Source of the DNA: a bacterium
Lineage (GTDB): Bacteria > Desulfobacterota > Desulfocorpusculales > Desulfocorpusculum
Reading direction: 5' to 3'
Length of the DNA stretch: 64,000 nt
Assembly (NCBI GenBank): GCA_037481695.1
Contig: JBBFLE010000009.1
Span: 87,338-151,337, forward strand
Made by a program: the position numbers and the translations under genes. Position 1 is the stretch's first letter. Each line of letters starts with the position of its first letter. Positions 34,756 through 44,303 of the stretch are shown here, piece after piece. Below the pieces are notes generated by a model. That model had not been told where the DNA came from. It saw nothing but the letters and a program-made list of their open reading frames with translations, and searched no databases.

Positions 34756-35418
34756 CTATCCTCTTACCTCCAATATGCTCCCAAGGGGCACCACCACACC
34801 GTTGACCAGAAGGGAGGTTACCCCCTCTTTGAAGGTGGCCGCTTGTGCTCTTCCCCTGAGGTATTGCTCCACTTCCACCATTTGGCCTTTCACATCCCTG
34901 GCCACCACCTGGAAACTGTAAGTGCCGTAGCCCAAGGCTTTGCCCTGTTGGTCCAGACCATCCCAGGAGATGGAATGTTCCCCTGCAGCCCTCTTGCCCA
35001 GATCCAGAGTCCTGACCAGCCTTCCGGTGGAGTCGTAAACATAGGCCTGAGTTTGAGCGCTTTCCCCCAGCAGTCTGAAACAGAGCTGTCCCACGCCTGA
35101 GTCGCCTATGTTCAGCTTGTCTCCCTGGGCCAGGATCTCCTTTCCTATGAGATTCACAGCCCTGGCGTTGTTGGCCGAGGCCTCATAAAGGTTCAGGGTC
35201 TTGAGCTGCTCATTGGTCTCCAGGGCCTGTTCCACGATGCTGAACTGAGCCAGTTGAGAAGTGAACTGCATGGCATCCATGGGGTTCAAGGGATCCTGAT
35301 GTTGGAGCTGGGCTACGAGCAACCTAAGAAACTGCTCTTTGGTGGCATTGGCCTGGCTGCTACTTGTGTTCCCCGAGGCCTTCTCAGGAGATTTGTTCAA
35401 CGTGACACTGGTTATCAC
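34756..35418 (-). CDS. flgD: FlgD, hook assembly scaffold
   Basis: Hook cap protein of 220 residues: TKEQFLRLLVAQLQHQDPLN followed by PMDAMQFTSQLAQFSIVEQA is the conserved N-terminal domain, then FlgD Tudor/Ig-like parts (TGRLVRTLDLGKRAAGEHSI, GTYSFQVVARDVKG). GTG 35418 is preferred as start: GGGAGGTGG lies six bases upstream and the start falls just past the fliK stop. An ATG at 35436 overlapping fliK by 4 bp is the alternative. Confidence 0.93.
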   Translation of the reverse strand: MITSVTLNKSPEKASGNTSSSQANATKEQFLRLLVAQLQHQDPLNPMDAMQFTSQLAQFSIVEQALETNEQLKTLNLYEASANNARAVNLIGKEILAQGDKLNIGDSGVGQLCFRLLGESAQTQAYVYDSTGRLVRTLDLGKRAAGEHSISWDGLDQQGKALGYGTYSFQVVARDVKGQMVEVEQYLRGRAQAATFKEGVTSLLVNGVVVPLGSILEVRG

Positions 35419-35432
35419 GACCCACCTCCCAG

Positions 35433-37187
35433 TCATACCCTTAGATGCAGGATTCCAGGTTCTTCTTGAGCAGGGGAAGAGCTTGTGTGCTCTTGCCTGG
35501 GCTCGGCCACAGGATCCGGATTTTGTCCCCAAAGTGGAGACCCCTGCATCCTGTTCTGGAAAGTCCAGTTTCCCCGCCCATCTCCCACATCTACGGCCAG
35601 ATGCTGATTGATAAACCCCTGCTCTGCAAGGCTCTGTCTTAGCTGGGAAAGGCCCTGCTCCAAGGCAGCCTTCTGCTCTGGTCCCTGTGTAAGAAACAAA
35701 GCCTCCACACCATCTCTATGAACCTTGATGCGCACCCTCAAGAGCCCCAGCTCAGGCGGCTCCAGCTCCATGTGCACCACCTGCTGGTCACGGATATTGG
35801 CTTTATGGATCTGGGCCTCGATGGTATCTGATTGCCCCGCCCCCTGCACATTCTCCGAGAGCCTAGATCTGGAAGGCTCCATGAAACTCTCTTTAGCGCC
35901 CTCAGGGTATTGGGTTGAAGCTGAAGCCTGACCTAGGCTTGTTGCATCAAATGCTTTTACAGCCGAGGATTCTACCTTGGTTTGATGGAGAGGCTGGAAA
36001 GGTTCATTTCTTGACTCGGGCTGGCCACCCGAAAGAGCCTGTTCCAGCCCTTCCTGTGCCCTGTTGAAACCCGAGACCTTGCCATCCATGGCCTCCTCAT
36101 GCTCGTAGGCAGTGCCAGCCATTTGCTCTTGAGTCTTGGGGCCGCCAGAGAGCAGCCAGGAGCCATGCTTGGTGTCTCCAAAGCTTTCTTTCCACCTCTG
36201 ATCCTGTGCCTGGGTAAGCTCAGCAAGGCCTGCAAGCCCAGCTTTTTGGCCCTGGCTTGCACCCAAGCCCCTTGCCTGGGTCTCCAGAATCACCTTTTCC
36301 CCAGGTGCATCTGCCTCTTTTTCCCCTAGAGCCTCATGAATGGCCATGGAAACTTTTTGCCATGTGTCTTTTAAGCCTTGAACAACAAGAGGTTGGGACA
36401 TGGAAATGGGTTCTGAGGGCCCCGGGGAGAGAACCTCTCTAAACAAAGCGGGCTGGGCCTGTACTGTGTCCCCTGCTGTCTTTGTTTTGACTTCCCCTTT
36501 GGAAAAAGAAGAGTTCAGCTGGGTCTCAAACCCTGCTTTGGGCTCAAACACGTCTGAGAAGTCACATAGCTCAGCAAGATTTCCTGGAAAAGCTCGGGCC
36601 GCCTCTACCATGGACCCGGCAATTTCTTCTCCATTTGGGCCTTCTAAAGGACCAGCAAAGCCTTTCTCACCTCTTGCATCTGAAGCATGCACAAGAAGAT
36701 CCTGGGAGAGCATCTGGCCCTGGCACAGATACACTGAGCCAAAAACTTCACAGCTCCCCAAATCTCGAATCTCGCAGTCACTGACCCCTGGTTTTTCTGA
36801 TTTGGCCCCCAAAAGAGAGGCCAAGGCAACAAAACATGGCTTCTCCTCTGAAGGCCGTGGATGCCCTTGCTCAGAAAGTCTATGGCATTGTTCCTTTGAA
36901 GAGGTATCAGCCAGAGGTCTTGTTTCCAGGCTGGAATCTAGAGCCTGCTCCTGAATCAGACCTTGGGAAACAGTAAGCTCACTGGGGGCCAAAGCACAGA
37001 CCTGCTCTTCCCCGGAACCAATGGCTCCCCCAGGCCTTGATCCCGAAAGAGGGCTTTCCATGCTTTGCAAAAGCCCTTTTACCAGATCAGAAAAAAGCTC
37101 CAAGAAACTCCCCGATCCTTCTTGCTTGGAAGATATCAGCAAGCTGGATCCTTGAGCCTGAGTTGTCTCACAGAAAAGTATCTGCAT
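35433..37187 (-). CDS. fliK: FliK, hook-length control protein
   Basis: A 584-residue molecular ruler and substrate-switch protein. Only the C-terminal Flg_hook domain is well conserved (VVHMELEPPELGLLRVRIKV, then QGPEQKAALEQGLSQLRQSL). The long middle is low-complexity, rich in Gln, Glu, Ser and Gly, as in all FliK. ATG 37187 is chosen because a sigma-54 promoter lies only 30-45 bases upstream and AGGAG precedes it; the open frame extends another 78 codons upstream but would be outside the transcript. Confidence 0.9.
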   Translation of the reverse strand: MQILFCETTQAQGSSLLISSKQEGSGSFLELFSDLVKGLLQSMESPLSGSRPGGAIGSGEEQVCALAPSELTVSQGLIQEQALDSSLETRPLADTSSKEQCHRLSEQGHPRPSEEKPCFVALASLLGAKSEKPGVSDCEIRDLGSCEVFGSVYLCQGQMLSQDLLVHASDARGEKGFAGPLEGPNGEEIAGSMVEAARAFPGNLAELCDFSDVFEPKAGFETQLNSSFSKGEVKTKTAGDTVQAQPALFREVLSPGPSEPISMSQPLVVQGLKDTWQKVSMAIHEALGEKEADAPGEKVILETQARGLGASQGQKAGLAGLAELTQAQDQRWKESFGDTKHGSWLLSGGPKTQEQMAGTAYEHEEAMDGKVSGFNRAQEGLEQALSGGQPESRNEPFQPLHQTKVESSAVKAFDATSLGQASASTQYPEGAKESFMEPSRSRLSENVQGAGQSDTIEAQIHKANIRDQQVVHMELEPPELGLLRVRIKVHRDGVEALFLTQGPEQKAALEQGLSQLRQSLAEQGFINQHLAVDVGDGRGNWTFQNRMQGSPLWGQNPDPVAEPRQEHTSSSPAQEEPGILHLRV

Positions 37188-37217
37188 ATCCCCGCTCCTG
37201 CTGGGATCAGATTGGAA

Positions 37218-37232
37218 GCAAGGCAAGTGCCA
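37218..37232 (-). promoter_or_regulatory. Sigma-54 promoter of fliK-flgD-flgE
   Basis: Minus strand TGGCAC-TTGCC-TTGC, a full consensus match. The predicted start near 37206 is 19 bases before the fliK ATG. It also settles the fliK start, since the promoter lies inside the longer open frame. Confidence 0.82.
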
Positions 37233-37590
37233 AAGGCTTCTTTTCCAAAATAAGGCAATAACATCAGTAAGTTGAATGGAGACCATGGAGAAAAGGAGCA
37301 TTCCAGCGGGAAGTTTTTTCCTACGCTCTGGCTGCTTTTTCCCATCCGGGATGGGGAGCGAAAGATTCTGAGGTTCATAGGTAAGGCCTAGATTATTCCC
37401 CAGAGCAAGCCCCTTGGCCACCTAAAGCCCAAGAGCCCGGGAATTGGATGAGTTGATTTTGCATATAATATGGATCCGCCAGTGTGGCTAAAGAGCCCAG
37501 TACCACTGCTCTTGGCGGATAACAGGGGCTGAAAAGAATCGGCGGGCAGTCAAGTGTAAAGCAGGAGCCTTTTTTCCCTTCAGCAGATCT
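37233..37590. other. Region between motE and the fliK promoter
   Basis: About 360 bp. The left part is the untranscribed upstream extension of the fliK open frame. An 8-bp inverted repeat (ATCCGCCA at 37474-37481, TGGCGGAT at 37513-37520) with further pairing inside could be a terminator-like structure behind motE or an upstream regulatory element. Nothing else is recognised. Confidence 0.5.
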
Positions 37591-38124
37591 TCATGGCTTG
37601 GTTCTTATTAATGCTTGACTTACCAGGACTGCCTTTTCAGGATCCATGCTGGCCAGGAGCCGGCCTGCCTTCTTGGGATTCATGCACGCTATGACCTTGG
37701 CCGCTATGGTTGGATCCATGCCTGATAGAAGCCTGGCACCTTGCTCGGGGGCTGCTGCCTCAACCAGCTTGGCCAGATGGTTTATCCCCTGCCCTGCCCC
37801 ATCTTTGCCTTCTTGAGCCTTTTGCTGTGAGGCCTTGAGTTCCTTCTCTTTTCTCTCCACCTCCTTGGAGAGATTCTCCAGCTCCTGCCTCAGTGCACCC
37901 AGTCGCTCTTCCTTTGTTTTGAGCTCTTGCTCCCTCTGGAAGATCTCCTGCTCCTTCTTGCGGGCCTCATCCATCATGCGCACTGCCATGGAAGTTGGGC
38001 TTTCCTGGTATGAAACAGGCTTTGAGGGAGCAATGGAGGCATCTGCTCCCCAGGCCCCCTTCAAATCCACCCAAATCCACACCAAACAGGCAGCGGTTGC
38101 AAGGCAAAAAGCCTTCTTGAACAT
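37591..38124 (-). CDS. MotE-like protein (MgtE_N domain)
   Basis: A 177-residue protein with an N-terminal signal/membrane segment (AFCLATAACLVWIWVDL), a long coiled coil (about 52-105, EARKKEQEIFQREQELKTKE onward), and a C-terminal MgtE-N type helical repeat (GARLLSGMDPTIAAKVIACM, NPKKAGRLLASMDPEKAVLV). MotE proteins, first described as MotC chaperones in rhizobia, are common beside fliJ in deltaproteobacteria. A periplasmic motility role is likely; the exact function here is unknown. Confidence 0.82.
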   Translation of the reverse strand: MFKKAFCLATAACLVWIWVDLKGAWGADASIAPSKPVSYQESPTSMAVRMMDEARKKEQEIFQREQELKTKEERLGALRQELENLSKEVERKEKELKASQQKAQEGKDGAGQGINHLAKLVEAAAPEQGARLLSGMDPTIAAKVIACMNPKKAGRLLASMDPEKAVLVSQALIRTKP

Positions 38125-38142
38125 CTTCTCTACCTCCTGAGC

Positions 38143-38613
38143 CTATGAAGCCTGTGTGGAACCCTCTTTTACCCCACCTTCCAGCCAAAAGATCCGAAGG
38201 CCCACCTCGTCCAGCTCTCGAGTCTCAGCCCTTTGCAGGTTCCCCAGGAACTCCCTGAAGGCCTTCTGCCTGAGCTTCATGAGAGCCTCCTTGGCAGCCC
38301 TCACCTCAAGCCAATGCTCTTGGGCTTTTTCCACCTTCTCATTCCATTGATCCAGAAGCCGGCTCTGTTTTTCCTTCTCCAGCCTTAGCCACCTCCAGCG
38401 CCTGCTCAACATGGAAAGTTGCTGTCCATCCACCTGAGAGCCTTTCATGTTGTTGAAAACCTCTCTTACCTCCTCAAGCTCCCTTTGAAGTACAAGAAGC
38501 CCTCTTTGAACCATCTCTCTTTGAAGCTGAGTCTTGGCAAGAAAAACCAGGGCCTGTCTCTCCTCTTCCTCCCTGTAACGAAGCACTCTCTCCAAGCGAA
38601 ACTCAAAGACCAA
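38143..38613 (-). CDS. fliJ: FliJ, export ATPase stalk protein
   Basis: A 156-residue coiled-coil protein: FEFRLERVLRYREEEERQAL is the typical FliJ opening, followed by an unbroken antiparallel coiled coil. FliJ inserts into the FliI ring and helps chaperone escort. Found right after fliI, with a 169-bp gap. Confidence 0.9.
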   Translation of the reverse strand: MVFEFRLERVLRYREEEERQALVFLAKTQLQREMVQRGLLVLQRELEEVREVFNNMKGSQVDGQQLSMLSRRWRWLRLEKEKQSRLLDQWNEKVEKAQEHWLEVRAAKEALMKLRQKAFREFLGNLQRAETRELDEVGLRIFWLEGGVKEGSTQAS

Positions 38614-38782
38614 CTCCTACTCCTTTCCCAAAAGCCGAAACTTTACCCAACCCCCCATCCCAGGAGCAGCTCCCATCAGCCAGCAATCCTTATCCCCACA
38701 TGCGCTTCATGCTCCCTGGACCCTGATCCTTTCATTGCCTGGGAATCGGGGGTCTCCCATCAGGCCCCATGCTCCAAGAAAT
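38614..38782. other. Gap between fliI and fliJ
   Basis: 169 bp without a gene. AAACTTTA at 38638-38645 equals a sigma-28 -35 box on the minus strand but no -10 box follows at the right distance. No other signal seen. Confidence 0.5.
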
Positions 38783-40108
38783 TCATTGCTTCAACAATTT
38801 CCTCAGCTCCTCCAATGACTCCTCCAGACTTGCTGGCTTCTGGATGGGCTGACAGAGGTATTCCTGAATGGCCTGAATGCTGGCCATGGCCTTGTCCACT
38901 TCTGGATCGCTTCCTTTGGCGTAGGCTCCAAGCTGTATCAGGTCTTCGGCCCTCTTATATACGGCCAATAGTCTCAGCAGTCGGGAGGCAAGCTGAACAT
39001 GTTCTTCGCTGACAACATCCCGCATCACCCTGCTTACACTGCTTAGCACATCTATTGCGGGATAATGCCCCCTGTTGGCCAATTCCCTGGAGAGTTCTAT
39101 GTGTCCGTCCAATACAGATCTGACAGCATCTGAAATGGGCTCGTTGAAATCATCGCTTTCAACCAAAACAGCATAAAGCCCAGTTATGGAACCTCCATTT
39201 TCTCCACATCCCGATCTTTCCAAGAGCCTCGGGATCATGGCAAAGACCGAGGGTGGATATCCCTTGGTGGTAGGCGGCTCGCCTGCCGAGAGACCCACCT
39301 CCCTTTGAGCCATGGCAAATCTGGTGAGAGAATCCATCACCAGGAGCACGTCCTTGCCTTGATCCCTGAAATACTCTGCCACTGCTGTAGCCAGGAAAGC
39401 TCCCCTCATTCTCACCAAGGGGGGCTGGTCTGATGTGGCCACCACCACCACGCTCTTGTGCAGGCCTTCCTCGCCCAGATCCCTTTCCAGGAACTCCCTG
39501 ACCTCCCTACCCCTTTCTCCTATGAGGCCTATTACGTTCACATGGGCCCTGGTAAAACGGGCCATCATTCCCAGGAGGGTGCTCTTTCCCACACCAGAGC
39601 CCGCAAAGATTCCCAGGCGCTGTCCCTTGCCGCAGGTCAAAAGACCATTTATGGCTCTTACACCCAAGTCCAGAGGTTCTCGGATCCTGGATCTTCTGAG
39701 GGGGTGGGGGGCCTGACTGTAAAGGGGATACCAGGTCTTGGAAAGAATAGGGCCCTTGCCGTCGAGGGGCTCCCCGAGTCCGCTTATGACCCTACCCAGG
39801 AGTTCCTCTCCAACCCGGCAGGCCGCAGGCATACCGCAAGAGATGATCCGGCAACCCGGCCCAATACCACGGGTCTCTCCATAGGGCATGAAGAGCACCT
39901 CCCTGCCCCTGAAACCAACTACCTCAGCCAGCACGGGTGCACAGCCAGGCTCCTTGGGATAAATCTGGCACTGTGAGCCCACCGTGGCACCAGGGCCTTG
40001 CCCCTCTATGAGAAGTCCCACAACCCTGCTGACCCGCCCGTTGAGGGGAACGGTATCCATCTCTTCCAAGAGCCTGTGGAACTTCTCCAAGCCTGAAATC
40101 ATTTTCAT
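38783..40108 (-). CDS. fliI: FliI, flagellar export ATPase
   Basis: A 441-residue F1-beta-like ATPase of the export apparatus. Walker A AGSGVGKST is at about 169-177; the Walker B strand is DVLLVMDSLTRFA with AQREVGLSAGEPPTTKGYPP after it. Full length. Overlaps the fliH stop as ATGA. Confidence 0.97.
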   Translation of the reverse strand: MKMISGLEKFHRLLEEMDTVPLNGRVSRVVGLLIEGQGPGATVGSQCQIYPKEPGCAPVLAEVVGFRGREVLFMPYGETRGIGPGCRIISCGMPAACRVGEELLGRVISGLGEPLDGKGPILSKTWYPLYSQAPHPLRRSRIREPLDLGVRAINGLLTCGKGQRLGIFAGSGVGKSTLLGMMARFTRAHVNVIGLIGERGREVREFLERDLGEEGLHKSVVVVATSDQPPLVRMRGAFLATAVAEYFRDQGKDVLLVMDSLTRFAMAQREVGLSAGEPPTTKGYPPSVFAMIPRLLERSGCGENGGSITGLYAVLVESDDFNEPISDAVRSVLDGHIELSRELANRGHYPAIDVLSSVSRVMRDVVSEEHVQLASRLLRLLAVYKRAEDLIQLGAYAKGSDPEVDKAMASIQAIQEYLCQPIQKPASLEESLEELRKLLKQ

Positions 40109-40836
40109 GAAGATTGTCCTTCAGGCAGTTCTTTCTCAGGTAGTACGACTCTTTTCTCCTCTTCCAAGAGCCTTTGGAAAGCCTGCTCTATTTCTCTGAA
40201 CTGCCTTTCCAGCCTGAGGTCCAGCTCGCCCATGGAACACTCCACCAAGGCCCCGCCCCTCTCCACACCCTCATCAGCCTCAACCCTTATGGAGCGCACC
40301 TCTTCCAGCTGCCTCAGGAGGTCCCCCCTTGCATCCAAGATGGTTTCCAGGTCCATGGGATTTACCCTGATGACCACATCCTCCCTCACCCTTGCCTTGG
40401 AAAGCGCGGCCTTGACTACCCCCAGGACCACCTTTGGATCCAAGCTCAACTCTTTCTGCAGAATTTTCTTGGCCACGGCCATGGCAAGGCTGACCACCTC
40501 GGAGACCAATTCACCTTTTCGGTCCTGCAAGATCATGTCCCACTGGGCCACGGCCCTCTCCAGGGCCACCATGGTCTTCTCCATGGCCCTCTCTGCCATC
40601 TCACGGCCCGCTTTTTCCCCCTGGGAAAAACCTTTCTCAAAAGCCTCCCTCTGGATAAGATCAGCACGCTCTTGGGCTTCTAGAAGTATCCGGCGGGCCT
40701 CCTCCTGGGGATCCGTGGGCTCCTCTGTGGGAACCTCTCCCAGCATTTGGAACTCTTTTTCGCCCTGCTTTAGAAAAAGCGGCGTGAAAGCCCTTGCCGC
40801 AGATCTCTCCATGGGTTTCCAATCAGACAAAGACAT
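40105..40836 (-). CDS. fliH: FliH, export ATPase regulator
   Basis: A 243-residue peripheral-stalk protein that tethers FliI to FliN. The helical, Glu-rich middle (EEARRILLEAQERADLIQRE) leads to the conserved C-terminal domain LVSEVVSLAMAVAKKILQKE and VIRVNPMDLETIL. Overlaps fliG by 14 bp and fliI by 4 bp. Confidence 0.92.
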   Translation of the reverse strand: MSLSDWKPMERSAARAFTPLFLKQGEKEFQMLGEVPTEEPTDPQEEARRILLEAQERADLIQREAFEKGFSQGEKAGREMAERAMEKTMVALERAVAQWDMILQDRKGELVSEVVSLAMAVAKKILQKELSLDPKVVLGVVKAALSKARVREDVVIRVNPMDLETILDARGDLLRQLEEVRSIRVEADEGVERGGALVECSMGELDLRLERQFREIEQAFQRLLEEEKRVVLPEKELPEGQSS

Positions 40837-41827
40837 CCTCCTCTCCTGCGCCGCTCACCACTATCCTCCCCTCATCCCTGAGGTTCAGTCCAACCTTGAT
40901 CACTTCCATCTGCGCACCTTCTACCTCCGAAAGCCTTGTGGGACCAAGGGACTCCATTTCCTCCCTCAGGACTTCTGCAGCACGCTGGGACATGTTTCCA
41001 AAAATCTTTTGCTGCACCTCGTCGCTGGCTGCCCGCAAGGCCTTGGCCAATAGCTTCATGTCCACTTCTCGCAGGATCTCTTGTATTGCCTTGTCGTGAA
41101 GCTTTGCCAGATCGTCGAAGGTAAACATTAGCTGTTGAATCCCTTCTGCCAGGGCAGGGTCCTCCTCTTGAAGTCTTTTCAGAATGTCGTTTTCCACACT
41201 TTTTTCGGTGTGATTCAATACCTCGGCCACCTTCTTGAGGCCGCCCAGCTCCTCACCGCCTGAAGCCATGTTCAGCAGGTCGTTTTGAAGTGCATCCACT
41301 ATTTCCTCCAGCACGGCGGGTGAGACATCTTTTAGCTTGGCCAGCCGAAGCACCACTTCCGTGCGCACCACCTCCGGAAGCTGTGAGAGCACCCTGCCGG
41401 CCACCGATGGTTCCAGGTGCGCCAGGATCAGAGCAGTGGTCTGGGGATGCTCGGCTTTGGTGAACTCTGATATGACCTTGGGGTCCACCTTGTTGAGGCT
41501 TTCAAAGGTCTGGTGGTCGTTCATGGCCACAGCATCCATCAGCCTGGCCGCCGAAACCTTGTCAAAGGCTTTTGAAATCACTGCCTTGGCAAAATCCTCC
41601 CCGGGCAACAGGAATCCCCCGCGTCCCAGGAGCATCTGTGTGAACTCCTCGGCTATTGCCCTGGCTTCTTCCATTTCAGCGGGGCGCATCCTCATGAGGG
41701 TTTGAGTCATCCTGTGCACCTCGCCCATGGGCAGACTCTGAAGAATCTTGGCAGCGGTTTCCTCACCCATGAGCTGCAGCAAAATGGCAACCTTCTCCAA
41801 AGGCGTCCTCTTGATTTGAGAAGCCAT
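40823..41827 (-). CDS. fliG: FliG, rotor torque-generating protein
   Basis: A 334-residue C-ring protein. N-terminal domain LEKVAILLQLMGEETAAKIL; middle ARM repeats with the EHPQ motif (EHPQTTALILAHLEPSVAGR); C-terminal torque helix including MFTFDDLAKLHDKAIQEILR and RAAEVLREEMESLGPTRLSE. The charged residues facing the stator are present. It begins 1 bp after the fliF stop. Confidence 0.97.
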   Translation of the reverse strand: MASQIKRTPLEKVAILLQLMGEETAAKILQSLPMGEVHRMTQTLMRMRPAEMEEARAIAEEFTQMLLGRGGFLLPGEDFAKAVISKAFDKVSAARLMDAVAMNDHQTFESLNKVDPKVISEFTKAEHPQTTALILAHLEPSVAGRVLSQLPEVVRTEVVLRLAKLKDVSPAVLEEIVDALQNDLLNMASGGEELGGLKKVAEVLNHTEKSVENDILKRLQEEDPALAEGIQQLMFTFDDLAKLHDKAIQEILREVDMKLLAKALRAASDEVQQKIFGNMSQRAAEVLREEMESLGPTRLSEVEGAQMEVIKVGLNLRDEGRIVVSGAGEEDVFV

Positions 41828-41828
41828 A

Positions 41829-43460
41829 TCAATCTCCCTGTTTCATCCAAGCTTTCAGTGCAGCGGCAAATCTCTGTGGGTCCATTTCAGCCATTTGCAC
41901 CACCTCGGCCGGCAATGGCGCCCTGCCTGTATCTTGGAGCTGCCTGGCCGGGACCACTTTCCCCGCTTGACTCAATGTCTCCATTTCACTTACTGTTCTG
42001 GGCAGCTCGGCCGGAAGCAGCTTGGGCCTCACCTGAAGAGCGTTCACAACTCCCCTGGCAAAGGGTCTCACCACCCCGAGCAGGAAAAGAACTCCCAAGA
42101 CCAGAACTACCGCGTGACGCACCAATGGAGCCGAGCTCCACTTCTCTATGACCTGAGGAATGCCTCCTGCTTCTTCATGGCTTTCTTTTACCCTCTCAAA
42201 AGGCACGCTGGCCACCTGCACCACATCCCCTCTCTGGGCATTGAAGCCAACAGCCTGCTTCACTATCTCCTCGTACTGTTTCAGTTCTTCTGCAGGCCTG
42301 GGCACAACCGCCTCCTTACCATCCGAGCCAGCTCCAGCCTGTTTGATGCCATCCACCAGAACCGCAACCGTGACGCGCCTTATCTCTCCTGCAGCCGCCA
42401 CGGTTCGTCGGGTGAGACGGTTCACTTCATAGTTGACGGTCTCGTTTTCACGCTGATACTGGGAGGAGGACTGAGAAGAGGCCTGAGGTTTGGAGTCCTG
42501 TAGGTTGGACATGACACCCGGCACTCCCCCAACTCCACCCATATTGCCCGAGGAACGCTCGGTGCTTCGTTGCTCGCTTCGCACTGCCGCCTTTTCAGGA
42601 TCGTACTGCTCCTCTGTTTGTTCCACCTGCCTGGGATCCAAATCCACATGAACCCTGGCCACCACCTTCTGGGGACCCATCACCGGCTCCAGTATCCCCA
42701 GTATCTTGGCCTCAAGCCTTCTTTCCATCTCAGCCTGCCGCTCCAGTATGCGGCCAGAGGCCATTTCTCCTTCCTGCCCCTCTGAGGGGGAGTAAAGCAC
42801 CTTGCCTGTTGTGTCCACCACGTGGACATCCCGAGGCTGCATGGATTGCACACTGCTCGAGACCAAATGCACTATCCCTTGCAATTGGGACTGCTGCAAG
42901 GTGGCACCTGGATGTAACTGAAGCACCACCGTGGCCTGAGGCCTCTGGGGCTCTTTCACAAAGAGGGAGCGTTCGGGCACGCTCAGGTGAACCCTGGCCT
43001 GTGCCACCTGTGGGAATTGTTTTATGGTCCGGGCAAGTTCCCCCTGAATCGCCCTTTGAAGGTTTACCCTTTGCACGAACTCTGTGGCCCCGAAGGAGTT
43101 TCTGTCGAAGAGTTCAAAACCAATCCCTCCGCCTATGGGAAGCCCCTCGGTGGCCAATGCCAGACGAAGTTCATAGAGCTGCTCCTGGGGTACCTCCACA
43201 GAACGCCCTCCAGCACCTATGCGATAAGGCACCTTCTTTTCCCTTAGCCTTTCCACGATGGCGGCTGCCTCCTCTTCTCCCAGGTTGGAAAAAAGAGGGC
43301 GATAGGCAGGCCTACCTCCCCATGCTACCAAGAGGCCAAATCCCCCCAACATCACAGCCGTCACCAGAATCAGAGCAGCCCTTCTGGAGGGACTCAGCCC
43401 TGCCCAAAGGGATTGCCATTGCTTCCAGAAAGCCTCCAGGGCTGGAGCCATGCTATTCAC
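41829..43460 (-). CDS. fliF: FliF, MS-ring protein
   Basis: A 543-residue basal-body ring protein with two membrane helices (about 29-48 and 450-470). The ring-building motifs include YRPLFSNLGEEEAAAIVERL and ATEGLPIGGGIGFELFDRNS. The C-terminal segment that binds FliG (PAEVVQMAEMDPQRFAAALK) is intact. The Ser/Gln-rich loop near 305-345 is the usual variable stretch. Confidence 0.97.
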   Translation of the reverse strand: MNSMAPALEAFWKQWQSLWAGLSPSRRAALILVTAVMLGGFGLLVAWGGRPAYRPLFSNLGEEEAAAIVERLREKKVPYRIGAGGRSVEVPQEQLYELRLALATEGLPIGGGIGFELFDRNSFGATEFVQRVNLQRAIQGELARTIKQFPQVAQARVHLSVPERSLFVKEPQRPQATVVLQLHPGATLQQSQLQGIVHLVSSSVQSMQPRDVHVVDTTGKVLYSPSEGQEGEMASGRILERQAEMERRLEAKILGILEPVMGPQKVVARVHVDLDPRQVEQTEEQYDPEKAAVRSEQRSTERSSGNMGGVGGVPGVMSNLQDSKPQASSQSSSQYQRENETVNYEVNRLTRRTVAAAGEIRRVTVAVLVDGIKQAGAGSDGKEAVVPRPAEELKQYEEIVKQAVGFNAQRGDVVQVASVPFERVKESHEEAGGIPQVIEKWSSAPLVRHAVVLVLGVLFLLGVVRPFARGVVNALQVRPKLLPAELPRTVSEMETLSQAGKVVPARQLQDTGRAPLPAEVVQMAEMDPQRFAAALKAWMKQGD

Positions 43461-43552
43461 CTCCTCCAGTAATAAGGCCCATGCTCTTGGCTAAGCCGTT
43501 GTTGCCCGGCCAAAGATCGGCTTAGCTCATGGGATATTCAGTGCTGGGGCCC

Positions 43553-43852
43553 TCATACTGGCATTCGCATTATCTCCTGATATGCATCCAGGAGTTTGTT
43601 TCTTACCTGCACCATCAACTTCAAAGACAGCTCTGCCTTTTCCATTAGGATCATGGTCTTGTGTAGATCCTCTGTCTGGCCTGTGGCCAGATCTTGGATG
43701 GCTTGCTCAGCCTGCTCCTGCAGTGCATTGACCTCTTCCATGGATCTCTGAAGCATTTTTTCAAAGGAACCCTCCTGGTTACCTTTGGCTTGGGCGGGCT
43801 GGGAGCCTGCCTGAGCTGTGTGGATCAAGTTTGCGAAACGAATGGCTTCCAT
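43553..43852 (-). CDS. fliE: FliE, MS-ring/rod junction protein
   Basis: A 99-residue protein: GSFEKMLQRSMEEVNALQEQ, then DLATGQTEDLHKTMILMEKA and LSLKLMVQVRNKLLDAYQEI ending in MRMPV, the near-invariant FliE C-terminus. It lies between flgC and fliF. Confidence 0.96.
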   Translation of the reverse strand: MEAIRFANLIHTAQAGSQPAQAKGNQEGSFEKMLQRSMEEVNALQEQAEQAIQDLATGQTEDLHKTMILMEKAELSLKLMVQVRNKLLDAYQEIMRMPV

Positions 43853-43865
43853 GAGCGTTCCCCTT

Positions 43866-44303
43866 TCAGATTCTGCCTATTTCCAAGGCCTTGAGAAGCA
43901 TGGCCTTGGTGGCGTTGAAGACCTCTAGATTGGCCTCGTAGGAGCGGGCGGCCGCTATGAGGTTAACCATCTCTTCCAAGGGATTAACATTGGGAAGAAG
44001 AACGTAGCCCGATGGGTCGGCGTCCGGGTGACCCGGGTTGTACACTGACCTTGGGGGTCTTGGATCCTCTACTATTTGCTGAACTCGCACGCCCTGCTGC
44101 ACTGTTGTGATTTCCCTGCCCAAGATTTCTGGAAACTGGCCGCTGGAAGGCACAAACAGAACATCTTTTCTACGGTATGGACCTCCCTGGGGAGTCCTGG
44201 TGGTCTCTGCGTTGGCCAGGTTGGAAGAGATGACGTTTAGCCGCCACCTTTGTGCTGTCAAGGCCGAGCCACTTATCTGGAATATCCTGAAGAATTCTTT
44301 CAT
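43866..44303 (-). CDS. flgC: FlgC, proximal rod protein
   Basis: A 145-residue rod protein: ALTAQRWRLNVISSNLANAE with TTRTPQGGPYRRKDVLF, and a C-terminal NPLEEMVNLIAAARSYEANL. ATGA overlap with flgB. Confidence 0.97.
   Translation of the reverse strand: MKEFFRIFQISGSALTAQRWRLNVISSNLANAETTRTPQGGPYRRKDVLFVPSSGQFPEILGREITTVQQGVRVQQIVEDPRPPRSVYNPGHPDADPSGYVLLPNVNPLEEMVNLIAAARSYEANLEVFNATKAMLLKALEIGRI

Noticed and set aside
37188..37421. N-terminal extension of fliK by 78 codons
   Set aside because: A full-consensus sigma-54 promoter and a good ribosome binding site lie within it, and the extra peptide is not FliK-like.
38619..38645. AAACTTTA between fliI and fliJ, identical to a minus-strand sigma-28 -35 box
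   Set aside because: The position 11 bases downstream reads AAAGGAGT, not a -10 box; probably chance plus the fliJ ribosome binding site.
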